Shown here: positions 35,680 through 43,610 of the stretch, one piece after another
Layout: every line of letters starts with the position of its first letter
How positions within the stretch are numbered: position 1 is the stretch's first letter
Source: Pseudolabrys sp963742345
GTDB taxonomy: Bacteria; Pseudomonadota; Alphaproteobacteria; Rhizobiales; Xanthobacteraceae
Reading direction: 5' to 3'
Length of the DNA stretch: 64,000 nucleotides
Assembly (NCBI GenBank): GCA_963742345.1
Contig: CAVULO010000011.1
Coordinates: forward strand, 372,001-436,000
Notes under the pieces: model-generated
The model's input: the letters and a program-made list of their open reading frames with translations, nothing else
What the model was told of the DNA's origin: nothing
Databases searched by the model: none
Translations under genes and position numbers: made by a program

Positions 35680-37185
35680 CTATTGCATCTCGAGCGGCGT
35701 TGCGATTTCCGCAGCATCGACAGAAAGAGCCGAAATCTTGCCTGACTTATAAACCGGCACGATATCGAACGTGTCTTTCGCCGCGCAAAATAGGACGTCG
35801 TCGCGGCGTCCCAACGCACATAGATTGCGGCCTGAAGCGCTATTCAGGAAATCCAGAACGGGATCGCTACTGGTAAGCAAGCCAATTTCGCCTCCGAATG
35901 GGGCTCCTGGCATTACAAAAGCGATTTCAGTTGCGGCTATCTGGTCTTCCGGAGCGATTTCGTTATTGCGACCCGCAATCACAATCGTGATGTTGCTTTT
36001 CCGCTTTCGCGCCAATTGCAAAGCAGATCGGCCGACTGCGGAAGCGTTCACAAGAGCGCCTACCAACACCACCGAGTCCGGAGCGCTCGCCGCGCACAGC
36101 AGACACTCCGTTCCGTTCGTAGTTGTTAAAACCAACTCCTTGCCCGCAACATCGGCAGACCGAAATGCCAGTGGGGAGTTATCGTAGTCCAGGTATGGAA
36201 TTTTGTGGCCGCCTCGCTCCCCCGCAGTCAATTCGCCTCGACATTCTTCAGGGCTTGAAACCGGTCGCACGGCCCGAATTCCAGCCGCCAGCGCCGCTAC
36301 AATTGTTGTGCTCGCACGTAACGCATCAACAACGATGAGCACATCTCCTCGCAGCGAACCCGCTCGAGCCCCGTTGGGGCCGAGTTCGAAGCGGATCATG
36401 GGGAGATCCATGTGAAATTGGCGTAGCGTGTCACTGCGAAGGCCTTGGCGGAGGGTCTCGAGAGAAAACAGATCAATAGGCGCAATATTGCCCAAGTTCA
36501 CGTTTGGTCCCAGCTTTAAGATAAGGTCACATTGTTGGCTTCGTAGCGGTGCTTCAAAAATGAGATCGTCGAGACTAATTTCGCTCACCAATCCGTCGAG
36601 CAAATGATGCTGGGTTTTGCCGGACGAATTATAAATTCCTAGTGTGCCACTCTCTCTCGCCTCGAGAATGACCTTCCAGGCACCCGCATTCAATTCGCGT
36701 TTAATATGAGAGACACGAGTCTCGAGCGAGAGACGTCGATCTTCCTCAACGAATTTGCAGCCAACTTCCGAAATGACGCGAAATCCCTTGGCCGCAACTT
36801 TATCTATTATTCGAAGTTTTTCGCTCTCCTCAATTGGCACCGAGCCGTTCGAAACCTCGATCATCGTAAACCCGAGATTTCTTGCCTCTTCCAAAGTCTC
36901 AGGCAGCTTATGCTGAAGATACGCTAGCTCGAAAAGTGTTCCGCCCGGGCAGACCTCCATACCTGCTTCGCGAAATAGCGTGCACTTTTTCTGGACGATA
37001 TCACGCGGCATACATGCGCTTGTGCCCCATCCCAGCTTAACAATATCAACCCACGATTTTGTCGCTTCACAGAAACTTTCGACCCCTGCTGCCGTCATGT
37101 ACTTATCAATAACCATGGTTAAACCGCTCCGACGCGGCTTACGCGTGCGCTCGGGTCGATTCAAAAAGGAGAATGCGAGGTTCAT
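35680..37185 (-). CDS. Phosphosulfolactate synthase / 2-phosphosulfolactate phosphatase fusion (ComA-ComB)
   Basis: 501 residues. Residues about 1-255 are ComA-like: RKPRRSGLTMVIDKY, DIVKLGWGTSAC, GMEVCPGGTLFELAYLQ, GFTMIEVSNGSVPI and VISEVGCK. ComA adds sulfite to phosphoenolpyruvate to give phosphosulfolactate. Residues about 265-501 are ComB-like: VLIVVDALRASTTIVAAL, LTTTNGTECLL and VLVGALVNASAV; ComB removes the phosphate to leave 3-sulfolactate. In known systems (coenzyme M synthesis, Bacillus spore sulfolactate with YitD and YitC) these are separate proteins. Nothing else of a coenzyme M pathway is visible. The neighbours (acyl-AMP ligase, LpxD-ACP fusion, deacetylase-like protein) suggest sulfolactate is made to decorate a sugar. 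Family identity of both halves is strong; the end use is inferred. Confidence 0.88.
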   Translation of the reverse strand: MNLAFSFLNRPERTRKPRRSGLTMVIDKYMTAAGVESFCEATKSWVDIVKLGWGTSACMPRDIVQKKCTLFREAGMEVCPGGTLFELAYLQHKLPETLEEARNLGFTMIEVSNGSVPIEESEKLRIIDKVAAKGFRVISEVGCKFVEEDRRLSLETRVSHIKRELNAGAWKVILEARESGTLGIYNSSGKTQHHLLDGLVSEISLDDLIFEAPLRSQQCDLILKLGPNVNLGNIAPIDLFSLETLRQGLRSDTLRQFHMDLPMIRFELGPNGARAGSLRGDVLIVVDALRASTTIVAALAAGIRAVRPVSSPEECRGELTAGERGGHKIPYLDYDNSPLAFRSADVAGKELVLTTTNGTECLLCAASAPDSVVLVGALVNASAVGRSALQLARKRKSNITIVIAGRNNEIAPEDQIAATEIAFVMPGAPFGGEIGLLTSSDPVLDFLNSASGRNLCALGRRDDVLFCAAKDTFDIVPVYKSGKISALSVDAAEIATPLEMQ

Positions 37186-37218
37186 TTAAAGCTGCACCGA
37201 TGTTTCACTTTTGCGACA

Positions 37219-37986
37219 CTAATCGTTGAGTAGTTCGGGTCGATGCTGGGCGAGAAAAGCCCGATAGCCCTCGGCTACCCGCCTGGTGCGCCCGTCGATG
37301 CAACGCTGAACGCGCGCATGCGGCGCCATGGGCGTGGGCGTCCACCATTCCGGGTGTGTCAGCGCATACAACTTTGTCACGGCAGGATCATTCAAGACGT
37401 CCCGGAGGGAACGGTAGCGCCAAATTCCATTTGAATCCGAAACGTAGGTGAATTCCGCACGCAATCCCGGGGCGCTTGCATTGATCAGCCCCGCATATCG
37501 CATTTCCTCAAACTTCACATCCGGTCTTACGGAAGGGTTATGGAGCGAGAAGCTGCTAACCTTGATCCCCAGATGATTTCCCAAAGTATTCGCTTCGAAC
37601 AACATCCGGTCGACATGATCCGCGTTCGAGCCCAGATTTGAGCCGGCGTCGTAGTGCAACCCAATATCATGTCCCAGTTTCGCAATCTCACGGAATATTT
37701 TACCAATCTCGTCCTCGAAGAGGTTGTAGAATGGCGACACAATCAACACAAAGTAAGTCGATGCGACCCCGGCTGCCGCTTCCGTGCGCGCGGCTGCCAA
37801 GGCCCGATGCGGCGAGAAGTCGACGTCGTGACGCCAGATAGTCTGATTGTCACCCGATAGATCGTCCGTAAGTCGGCAGAAGCGAAAGCGCTTGCGAGCA
37901 TCGTTGACGAGCGCATGATATTCAGCGTCGGTGAAATCGGCAGCAGTGTGAGTGGTTATTGCCACAGCCATTTTTTCATCAGACAT
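37219..37986 (-). CDS. WbmS-like polysaccharide deacetylase-fold protein
   Basis: 255 residues resembling WbmS of the Bordetella O-antigen locus, a branch of the carbohydrate esterase 4 / NodB-homology fold. The metal-binding segment IWRHDVDFSPHRALAAA carries the RHDVD motif, and LGHDIGLHYDA, FSLHNPS and LTHPEWW supply further histidines. It could remove an N-acetyl group to expose an amine. That would create the acceptor for the nearby LpxD-like acyltransferase, which is an attractive but unproven link. The start at 37986 is the only ATG with a reasonable N-terminus. Confidence 0.78.
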   Translation of the reverse strand: MSDEKMAVAITTHTAADFTDAEYHALVNDARKRFRFCRLTDDLSGDNQTIWRHDVDFSPHRALAAARTEAAAGVASTYFVLIVSPFYNLFEDEIGKIFREIAKLGHDIGLHYDAGSNLGSNADHVDRMLFEANTLGNHLGIKVSSFSLHNPSVRPDVKFEEMRYAGLINASAPGLRAEFTYVSDSNGIWRYRSLRDVLNDPAVTKLYALTHPEWWTPTPMAPHARVQRCIDGRTRRVAEGYRAFLAQHRPELLND

Positions 37987-38001
37987 TGGAGTTTCGACGG
38001 T

Positions 38002-38811
38002 TTACTTCCGCCGCAATACATAGACGCCGGCAAAATCAGCGTCCGGAAAGGCGGTGGTTCCGATCTGGCGCGTTAACAGTTGCCCAGCGATAGAATTTAA
38101 CGGGTGATTGTGCCGAGGTTCGTCTGGGTAGACCAACATCGGCTGCACCACGCGAGACATTACCAAGTAAAATCCCAAATTCTCGTAGTGCACGACATCA
38201 AAATATTGGCTTACAAACTCTTCAAATCTAACCCGGCTTAAGAGGGTGTTGTATTTAACGAGCTCCAAGGGTTTCAGACCTGCTCGAGCCCGCAGCAAAT
38301 TGATTCCCGTCCAACCCTCGGACCACCCTTCGCTGAGAATGTACAACCCGCCGGGTCGTACGCATTTTGCAACCTGCTCAATGGCACGTTTGTGATGGTC
38401 CCAATCGGGCAAATTGATGAGGCATCTTATAGTTATTGCGATATCCGCGAGTTCATGTTCGCCGATAACGTTCGAGAGATCGAGCACGTTTGCCTGACGA
38501 AATAAAATATTTGACTGGTGGCTGGCTCGTCTCGTTGCTTCCGCTCGTTCAACGAACTCCATTACATAGTCAACACCGATTGCTAATGTCGCGCGCTTCG
38601 CAAATCGAAGTGTCGAAAGCCCGTCACCGCAGCCAATGTCAAAAAGCTTGGCCTCCGGCCATATCCACTTTTCGATTGTTTCTTCCACAACCGCCTGTAG
38701 ATGCGGATCGCGGGCTGTTGGCCTTAGACCATCAGCATCGACTTCGCGTTCCGCCGCGCTCTTCCAATATTGTTCAATGTCAGTCAACGATGTGGGCATC
38801 ACGGGCTGCAT
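38002..38811 (-). CDS. Class I SAM-dependent methyltransferase
   Basis: 269 residues. Motif I LFDIGCGDGLSTLRFAKRA, an acidic VDYVMEFVERAEA after strand 2, and CVRPGGLYILSEG at motif III define a Rossmann-fold methyltransferase. The N-terminal DIEQYWKSAAEREVDADGLRPTA segment is shared with methyltransferases of surface-polysaccharide loci. The start overlaps the end of the AsnB copy 3 gene by 13 bases. It may O-methylate a repeat-unit sugar; the target is unknown. Confidence 0.85.
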   Translation of the reverse strand: MQPVMPTSLTDIEQYWKSAAEREVDADGLRPTARDPHLQAVVEETIEKWIWPEAKLFDIGCGDGLSTLRFAKRATLAIGVDYVMEFVERAEATRRASHQSNILFRQANVLDLSNVIGEHELADIAITIRCLINLPDWDHHKRAIEQVAKCVRPGGLYILSEGWSEGWTGINLLRARAGLKPLELVKYNTLLSRVRFEEFVSQYFDVVHYENLGFYLVMSRVVQPMLVYPDEPRHNHPLNSIAGQLLTRQIGTTAFPDADFAGVYVLRRK

Positions 38812-40766
38812 GATTGCGCAACTACCTTTAGCCGTTCGTCTCCGGCTGGAGCCACCTGATTGTCGCTCGAAACCGCAAACTCGCGAATTTGACCATTCCC
38901 AGACATGAAGGTGCTCATAAACTCCTCAAGATAGAGCAGCGACCAGACGAGCAGTCTGCGGTTTGCATGTCCTTGCAGATGCTCAGTCAGAAGATTTTCG
39001 ACTGCGGGCCGATCGAGGAAGCCGTAGATCTTTGCGTCCGGCACCAGTAGCCGACGGCGCACATAGTCGATCGACTCGCCGCGGAACCAGCTCGCATCAG
39101 GCCCGGAGAATCCCTGTTTGATACCGTCTGCAATGTCAGCCGGCACATGACGCTTCATCAGCGTACGCATAATTAGCTTGCCGTCGCGGGTCTTTGCGTA
39201 ATAGCGCGCCTGTTTCTGTCCAGGTTCGTTTTCGTCGAGCCGTACGACTTGATCCAACTCACCAAGCTTGTGGCGAACTGGAATGCGGCACGCGAGATCT
39301 ACAAGATCGTTGTCGAGGAACGGCACCCGTGTCTCAAGACCATGGGCCATCGACAGCTTGTCTTCCATCGTCAGAACGCCATGCAGGAACGTCTTCGCTT
39401 CGAAATATAGCGAGTGATTGACATAGTCCTCCGGACGGTCGAGTTGCGACGGGTTCTCGGGGAAGACTGACCGAAAAATTTCACGACGATCGACATGGCG
39501 AACCTGCCCCCAGACCGGCGCCAGTACGCGTTCGTAATTGTCATCGGGCAACAGGCGTTGCCAGAATTGGTAGTAGTTGTCGACGTATTGCTCGAAGCCG
39601 CCACCACTTAGCGAGCGCCAATATCGCCAGGGATAGCCCGCGAACAATTCATCGCCGCCTGCACCTGAAAGGACGACCTTGCCGAAACGCGAAGCAAGTT
39701 TTGCCGCGTAGAAGTTCGGATAGGACTGACCGACGCGCGGCTCTTCCATGTGCCAGACAAGATCCGACATTGCGCGTTCCATATCGCCGGCCTTGAGAAC
39801 CATTTCGTAGTGCTCGGTATGGAACAGATAACTCATCCGCTCGGCGGCCTTGCGTTCGTCATACGCCAGTTCGAGGCCGGAAGCCGAAGTCAGATCAAAC
39901 CCGATGGTAAAGGAGCACATATTCTGCAGCCGACGCGCCGCGATCGCCGTAATTGCGCCCGTGTCCATGCCGCCCGACAGGTAAGAGCTGACAGGAACGT
40001 CGCTCACCAATTGGCGCTGCACCGCCGCGCTAAATTTGTCGTCGAGCGCTTCGACAAGCTGCTCGGTTGTTGCCGTTTCCGTGTCGGAGAACTGGAAATC
40101 CCAGAAGCGGCGCGTCTGTGTGTTCCCTTCGCAGTCGATCTCCATGATCGAGCCGGGCGGCAACAGGTGCACGTCCTTGAACAGCGTGCGATCAGTGAAG
40201 AAATTCTGGAACGTGAGGTATTCGGCCAGGCCGGAAAGATCGAGCGCGGGGGTAAGCGCACCGTGGACAAGCAGGCCCTTCACCTCCGAGGCAAAAAGAA
40301 AGGTGTGCCCGGCGCGCGCATAGTACAGAGGCTTCACGCCGTAGCGATCTCGCACGAGTGTGAGCCGGCGATCGCGCCGGTCCCATAGGGCAAAGGCGAA
40401 CATGCCGTTGAACTTCTCAATCGCAGCCGTGCCCCATTCCGCGATAGCCTCGAGCACGACTTCGGTATCGGAAGTCGTATGGAAACGGCGCCCGCGAGCA
40501 GCGAGCTCGCTGCGGAGCTCACGAAAATTGTAGACCTCACCGTTGTACGTGATGGCGTAACGGCCATCCCCGCTCAGCATGGGCTGGGCTGCGGCTGCGC
40601 TGAGATCGATGATCGCGAGGCGACGGTGGCCAAGGCCGAGCGCGCCATCAACCCATAGTGCCTCGCCGTCCGGTCCGCGATGGGCGAGCACGCGCGTCAT
40701 CCGCTCAAGCGCGGTCCGCTGAACCGGGCGTCCATTACAATTCAGAAAGCCTGCGATGCCGCACAT
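38799..40766 (-). CDS. asnB: Asparagine synthase-like amidotransferase (copy 3)
   Basis: 655 residues with the catalytic Cys2 (MCGIAGFLNCNG), HRGPDGEALW, HRRLAIIDL and YNGEVYNFREL in the glutaminase half. In the synthetase half the ATP loop reads YLSGGMDTGAITA instead of the usual SGGIDSS, and GAGGDELFAGYPWRYW replaces GDGGDE. These changes set it apart from copies 1 and 2 and suggest a different acceptor. Related proteins in O-antigen loci (such as WbmE) are thought to amidate uronic acids. It follows the epimerase and aminotransferase genes at the head of the operon. Confidence 0.9.
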   Translation of the reverse strand: MCGIAGFLNCNGRPVQRTALERMTRVLAHRGPDGEALWVDGALGLGHRRLAIIDLSAAAAQPMLSGDGRYAITYNGEVYNFRELRSELAARGRRFHTTSDTEVVLEAIAEWGTAAIEKFNGMFAFALWDRRDRRLTLVRDRYGVKPLYYARAGHTFLFASEVKGLLVHGALTPALDLSGLAEYLTFQNFFTDRTLFKDVHLLPPGSIMEIDCEGNTQTRRFWDFQFSDTETATTEQLVEALDDKFSAAVQRQLVSDVPVSSYLSGGMDTGAITAIAARRLQNMCSFTIGFDLTSASGLELAYDERKAAERMSYLFHTEHYEMVLKAGDMERAMSDLVWHMEEPRVGQSYPNFYAAKLASRFGKVVLSGAGGDELFAGYPWRYWRSLSGGGFEQYVDNYYQFWQRLLPDDNYERVLAPVWGQVRHVDRREIFRSVFPENPSQLDRPEDYVNHSLYFEAKTFLHGVLTMEDKLSMAHGLETRVPFLDNDLVDLACRIPVRHKLGELDQVVRLDENEPGQKQARYYAKTRDGKLIMRTLMKRHVPADIADGIKQGFSGPDASWFRGESIDYVRRRLLVPDAKIYGFLDRPAVENLLTEHLQGHANRRLLVWSLLYLEEFMSTFMSGNGQIREFAVSSDNQVAPAGDERLKVVAQSCSP

Positions 40767-40809
40767 TAAAGTTCAGCCCTTTCGCGCGATGACCGTGATT
40801 CCCGTGTCT

Positions 40810-41985
40810 TCATGCGCGCGCTGCGATGTCTTTAATACTGTCGACGACATAGGTGTAATCGTCGTTGCTCATCCGGTTGTGCAGCGGAATTGCCATCGTG
40901 TTGAGTTCACAATCGCGCGCGGCCGGAAAATCTTCCGGCCGATAGCCGAACCGTTCGCTGTAATAGCCGAGCATATGTACGGCATGCGTTCCCGGCCGCG
41001 TCGCTACGCCTTTGGCATGCAACTGCGCCATGATCTCGTTGCGTGGCAGGGGTGCCCGCTGCGGATCGACATACGTGACGTAGGCCTGCCAGGCATGGTG
41101 CCCGTCGTTCGGCGTGACCGGCGGCCGAAGCCAGTCGATATCGGCGAGAGCGTCGCGGTAAAACCGCGCCCAGCGATCTCGCTCGGCGATGAAGCCGTCG
41201 AGCTTGCCCAGCTGCACAAGCCCGATTGCCGCCTGAATGTCCGTCATGCGGTAGTTGAATCCGAGCTCGTCGAATGCAGCGAGCAGATAGGGCTGCGCGC
41301 CATGATGGCGCTGTTCCTCGGAGACCGAGGCACCATGATTGCGCAGAATATCGGCACGGGCGGCGAGCATGGAGTCGTTGGTAACGAGCATGCCCCCTTC
41401 ACCGGTCGTAATTGACTTGCGCGGATGAAACGAGAAACACGCCACATCGCCGAGCGTCCCGGCGGCGGTGCCGCGATAGCTGGCGCCCGCAGCGCATGCG
41501 GCGTCCTCGACGATCTTCACCTGGGGCGGCAGCACGGCGCGCAGCGCGTCCATGTCAGCGCACAGCCCGAACAGATGAACGGGGATGATAGCCTTGGTGC
41601 GCGGCGTCAGCTTCAGGGCCACTGCTGCGGGATCGATATTGTTGGTACGGCGATCGACATCGCACAGAACCGGAGTGGCGCCGCAATAGAGTACCGCGTT
41701 CGCTGTCGCTACCCAGGTAAATGAGGGAACGATCACTTCGTCGCCAGGCCCGATCTCCAGGGCCGCCAGCGCCAAATGCAGGGCCGTCGTGCAGCTTGTC
41801 GTCGCCAGCGCGTGCCGCACACCGTGGCGCTCCGCAAATGCTCGCTCGAAGGCGGCGACCTTCGGCCCCTGCGTCAGCCAGCCCGAAAGCAACGGTTCGC
41901 GTACGGCCTGCCATTCCGCGTCGTCCATGGACGGCAGCGCAATTTGTATGCGCCGATGGGGTTTGGCTGCCATTATCCGGTTCAA
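40810..41985 (-). CDS. DegT/DnrJ/EryC1/StrS sugar aminotransferase
   Basis: 391 residues. PLP-dependent aminotransferase of nucleotide-sugar type. Seen are GWLTQGPKVAAFERAFAERHG, TTSCTTALHLALAALEIGPGDE, VPSFTWVATANAV, VEDAACAAGASY and the PLP-lysine region CFSFHPRKSITTGEGGML. LGFNYRMTDIQAAIGLVQLGKL and the C-terminal histidine region are normal. It resembles the perosamine/bacillosamine branch more than WbpE, so it probably aminates a 4-keto or different sugar from the WbpE homologue at 5.5 kb. An alternative start four residues in (MAAKPHRR) is possible. Confidence 0.88.
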   Translation of the reverse strand: MNRIMAAKPHRRIQIALPSMDDAEWQAVREPLLSGWLTQGPKVAAFERAFAERHGVRHALATTSCTTALHLALAALEIGPGDEVIVPSFTWVATANAVLYCGATPVLCDVDRRTNNIDPAAVALKLTPRTKAIIPVHLFGLCADMDALRAVLPPQVKIVEDAACAAGASYRGTAAGTLGDVACFSFHPRKSITTGEGGMLVTNDSMLAARADILRNHGASVSEEQRHHGAQPYLLAAFDELGFNYRMTDIQAAIGLVQLGKLDGFIAERDRWARFYRDALADIDWLRPPVTPNDGHHAWQAYVTYVDPQRAPLPRNEIMAQLHAKGVATRPGTHAVHMLGYYSERFGYRPEDFPAARDCELNTMAIPLHNRMSNDDYTYVVDSIKDIAARA

Positions 41986-42004
41986 TCTCGAAATTGCGCG
42001 GCGA

Positions 42005-43003
42005 TCAGATCGTTGTTACGCGGGCGCGCCGCTGTGCGACTTCGTCTTTGTGAGCCTTGCGCCAGGCAATCAGCTGCTGCAGCCCTTTATCAAGCGGAAC
42101 ACCGGCTACGAAGCCGAGATCAGCCTTGGCGCGCGCGGGCGAGCCGATACGGTTGCGCACCAGCGTCGCCTGGCTGCGAGGCGCGTATTTGATGGGCTGG
42201 TTGGAGCCGGTCAGCGTGAGCAATTTCTCGGCGATTTCCTTGAGCGATGTCCGCTTTCCGGTGCCGACATTGTAGAACCTGTCGCTCGCGTCCGCCCTCA
42301 TGGCGCAGAGATTTGCCCTGGCGCAATCTTCGACCGCGACGAAATCGAACGCCTCGGAACCGTCGCCGAGAATCGTCGGTCCCTCCCCGCGATCGATGGC
42401 GTCAAGCATCTTCATGATCACCGCGATATAGGCACCCTGATAGTCCTGGCGCGGTCCGTACACGTTCATGTAACGCAATCCGACATAATCGAGGCCATAG
42501 CGATGGTGGAAGGCGCGCAGCATGGCTTCACCGCAGATCTTGGTCGCGCCGTAAAAATTCTTGTTATTGAAGGGATGGTCTTCGGTCATCGGCTCTTCCA
42601 CCGCGTCACCGTAGACCGAAGCTGAAGACGAATAGACCAGGCGTTTCACCTTGGCAGCGACGCAGGCCTCCATCACGTTGAACGTGCCGCGCACATTGAC
42701 GTCGAACGCAGAACGCGGAAAGTCATGACACTGCAACAGCCACAGAGCTGCGAAATGAAACACGCCATCGGCTTTTTCAATGGCGGAACGCAAAATGTCG
42801 GTTTGAGTAATGTCGCCGCCGGCCTCGAAAATCTTCACGCGCGGATCGCGCAACGCGCCGGCAAGGTTCTCATGCGTGCCGCGCACGAAATTGTCGTAGA
42901 CGACGATCTCGCCGATGTCTTCTTTGGCGAGCAGATCCACGGTATGCGAGCCAATCAGGCCGGCACCGCCGATTACCACGAGTTTTTTTCCGCGGATATC
43001 CAC
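42005..43003 (-). CDS. NAD-dependent epimerase/dehydratase (UDP-sugar 4-epimerase-like)
   Basis: 332 residues. The Rossmann motif VVIGGAGLIGSHTVDLL is followed by YDNFVRGTHENL, FHFAALWLLQCHDFPRSAF, SSASVYGDA and the active-site FYGATKICGEAML (YxxxK). The sequence resembles epimerases of O-antigen loci such as the WbmF/WbmG/WbmH group of Bordetella, which act on di-N-acetylated uronic acids. Its place between the WlbB homologue and an aminotransferase suggests C4 or C5 epimerisation of the UDP-diacetamido-uronate. The reaction is not proven. Confidence 0.86.
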   Translation of the reverse strand: MDIRGKKLVVIGGAGLIGSHTVDLLAKEDIGEIVVYDNFVRGTHENLAGALRDPRVKIFEAGGDITQTDILRSAIEKADGVFHFAALWLLQCHDFPRSAFDVNVRGTFNVMEACVAAKVKRLVYSSSASVYGDAVEEPMTEDHPFNNKNFYGATKICGEAMLRAFHHRYGLDYVGLRYMNVYGPRQDYQGAYIAVIMKMLDAIDRGEGPTILGDGSEAFDFVAVEDCARANLCAMRADASDRFYNVGTGKRTSLKEIAEKLLTLTGSNQPIKYAPRSQATLVRNRIGSPARAKADLGFVAGVPLDKGLQQLIAWRKAHKDEVAQRRARVTTI

Positions 43004-43010
43004 GCTGACC

Positions 43011-43610
43011 TCAGCTGACTTTTTCGAGACGATTTTCGGCTGTCTCGCGATAGCGCGTACCGTCGCGCCGACACGTCAGATCGGGCCCAAGCCGCTCCCC
43101 CGATTGGCTCATCCATCCGATCCGCCGCGCCGGGACACCCGCCATCAACGCGAAATCCGGAACGTTGCCGGTGACCACAGCACCTGCGGCGATGAAACTG
43201 TAAGCTCCAAGCTCGTGCCCGCAGATAATCGTTGCATTGGCGCCGATAGTGACGCCACGCTTGACCAGCGTCGTCTTGAACTCGGTCTTCCGCGAGACAT
43301 GGGCGCGCGGATTGAGCACGTTGGTGAAGACACAACTGGGACCACAGAAGACGTCGCTTTCGAGCGTCACACCTTCATAAACAGACACATTATTCTGGAT
43401 CTTGCAGTTATCGCCGACGCGCGCGCGGGGGCCGATCATCACGTTCTGCCCAATGGAGCAATTGCGGCCGATGGAGACGTTGCCGAGCACGTGGCAGAAA
43501 TGCCAGATCGTTGTGCCCTCGCCAATTTGCACCGGGTCATCCACGTAAGCGCTTTCGTGGATCCGCACCGACGGAAATCGCGCATCCGCTTTAAACTGAG
43601 TGGCCGTCAA
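43011..43610 (-). CDS. wbpD: UDP-3-amino-sugar N-acetyltransferase (WlbB/WbpD-like)
   Basis: 199 residues of hexapeptide repeats matching WbpD/WlbB, which acetylate the 3-amino group of UDP-GlcNAc(3NH2)A with acetyl-CoA. Hallmark segments are IWHFCHVLGNVSIGRNCSIGQNVMIGP, CKIQNNVSVYEGVTLE, VFCGPSCVFTNVLNPRA and GANATIICGHELGAYSFIAAGAVV, closing with GVPARRIGWMS. The start is in an ATGA overlap with the WlbA homologue, the usual pairing. The match to the family is close enough to name it with confidence, though activity is not tested here. Confidence 0.9.
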   Translation of the reverse strand: MTATQFKADARFPSVRIHESAYVDDPVQIGEGTTIWHFCHVLGNVSIGRNCSIGQNVMIGPRARVGDNCKIQNNVSVYEGVTLESDVFCGPSCVFTNVLNPRAHVSRKTEFKTTLVKRGVTIGANATIICGHELGAYSFIAAGAVVTGNVPDFALMAGVPARRIGWMSQSGERLGPDLTCRRDGTRYRETAENRLEKVS

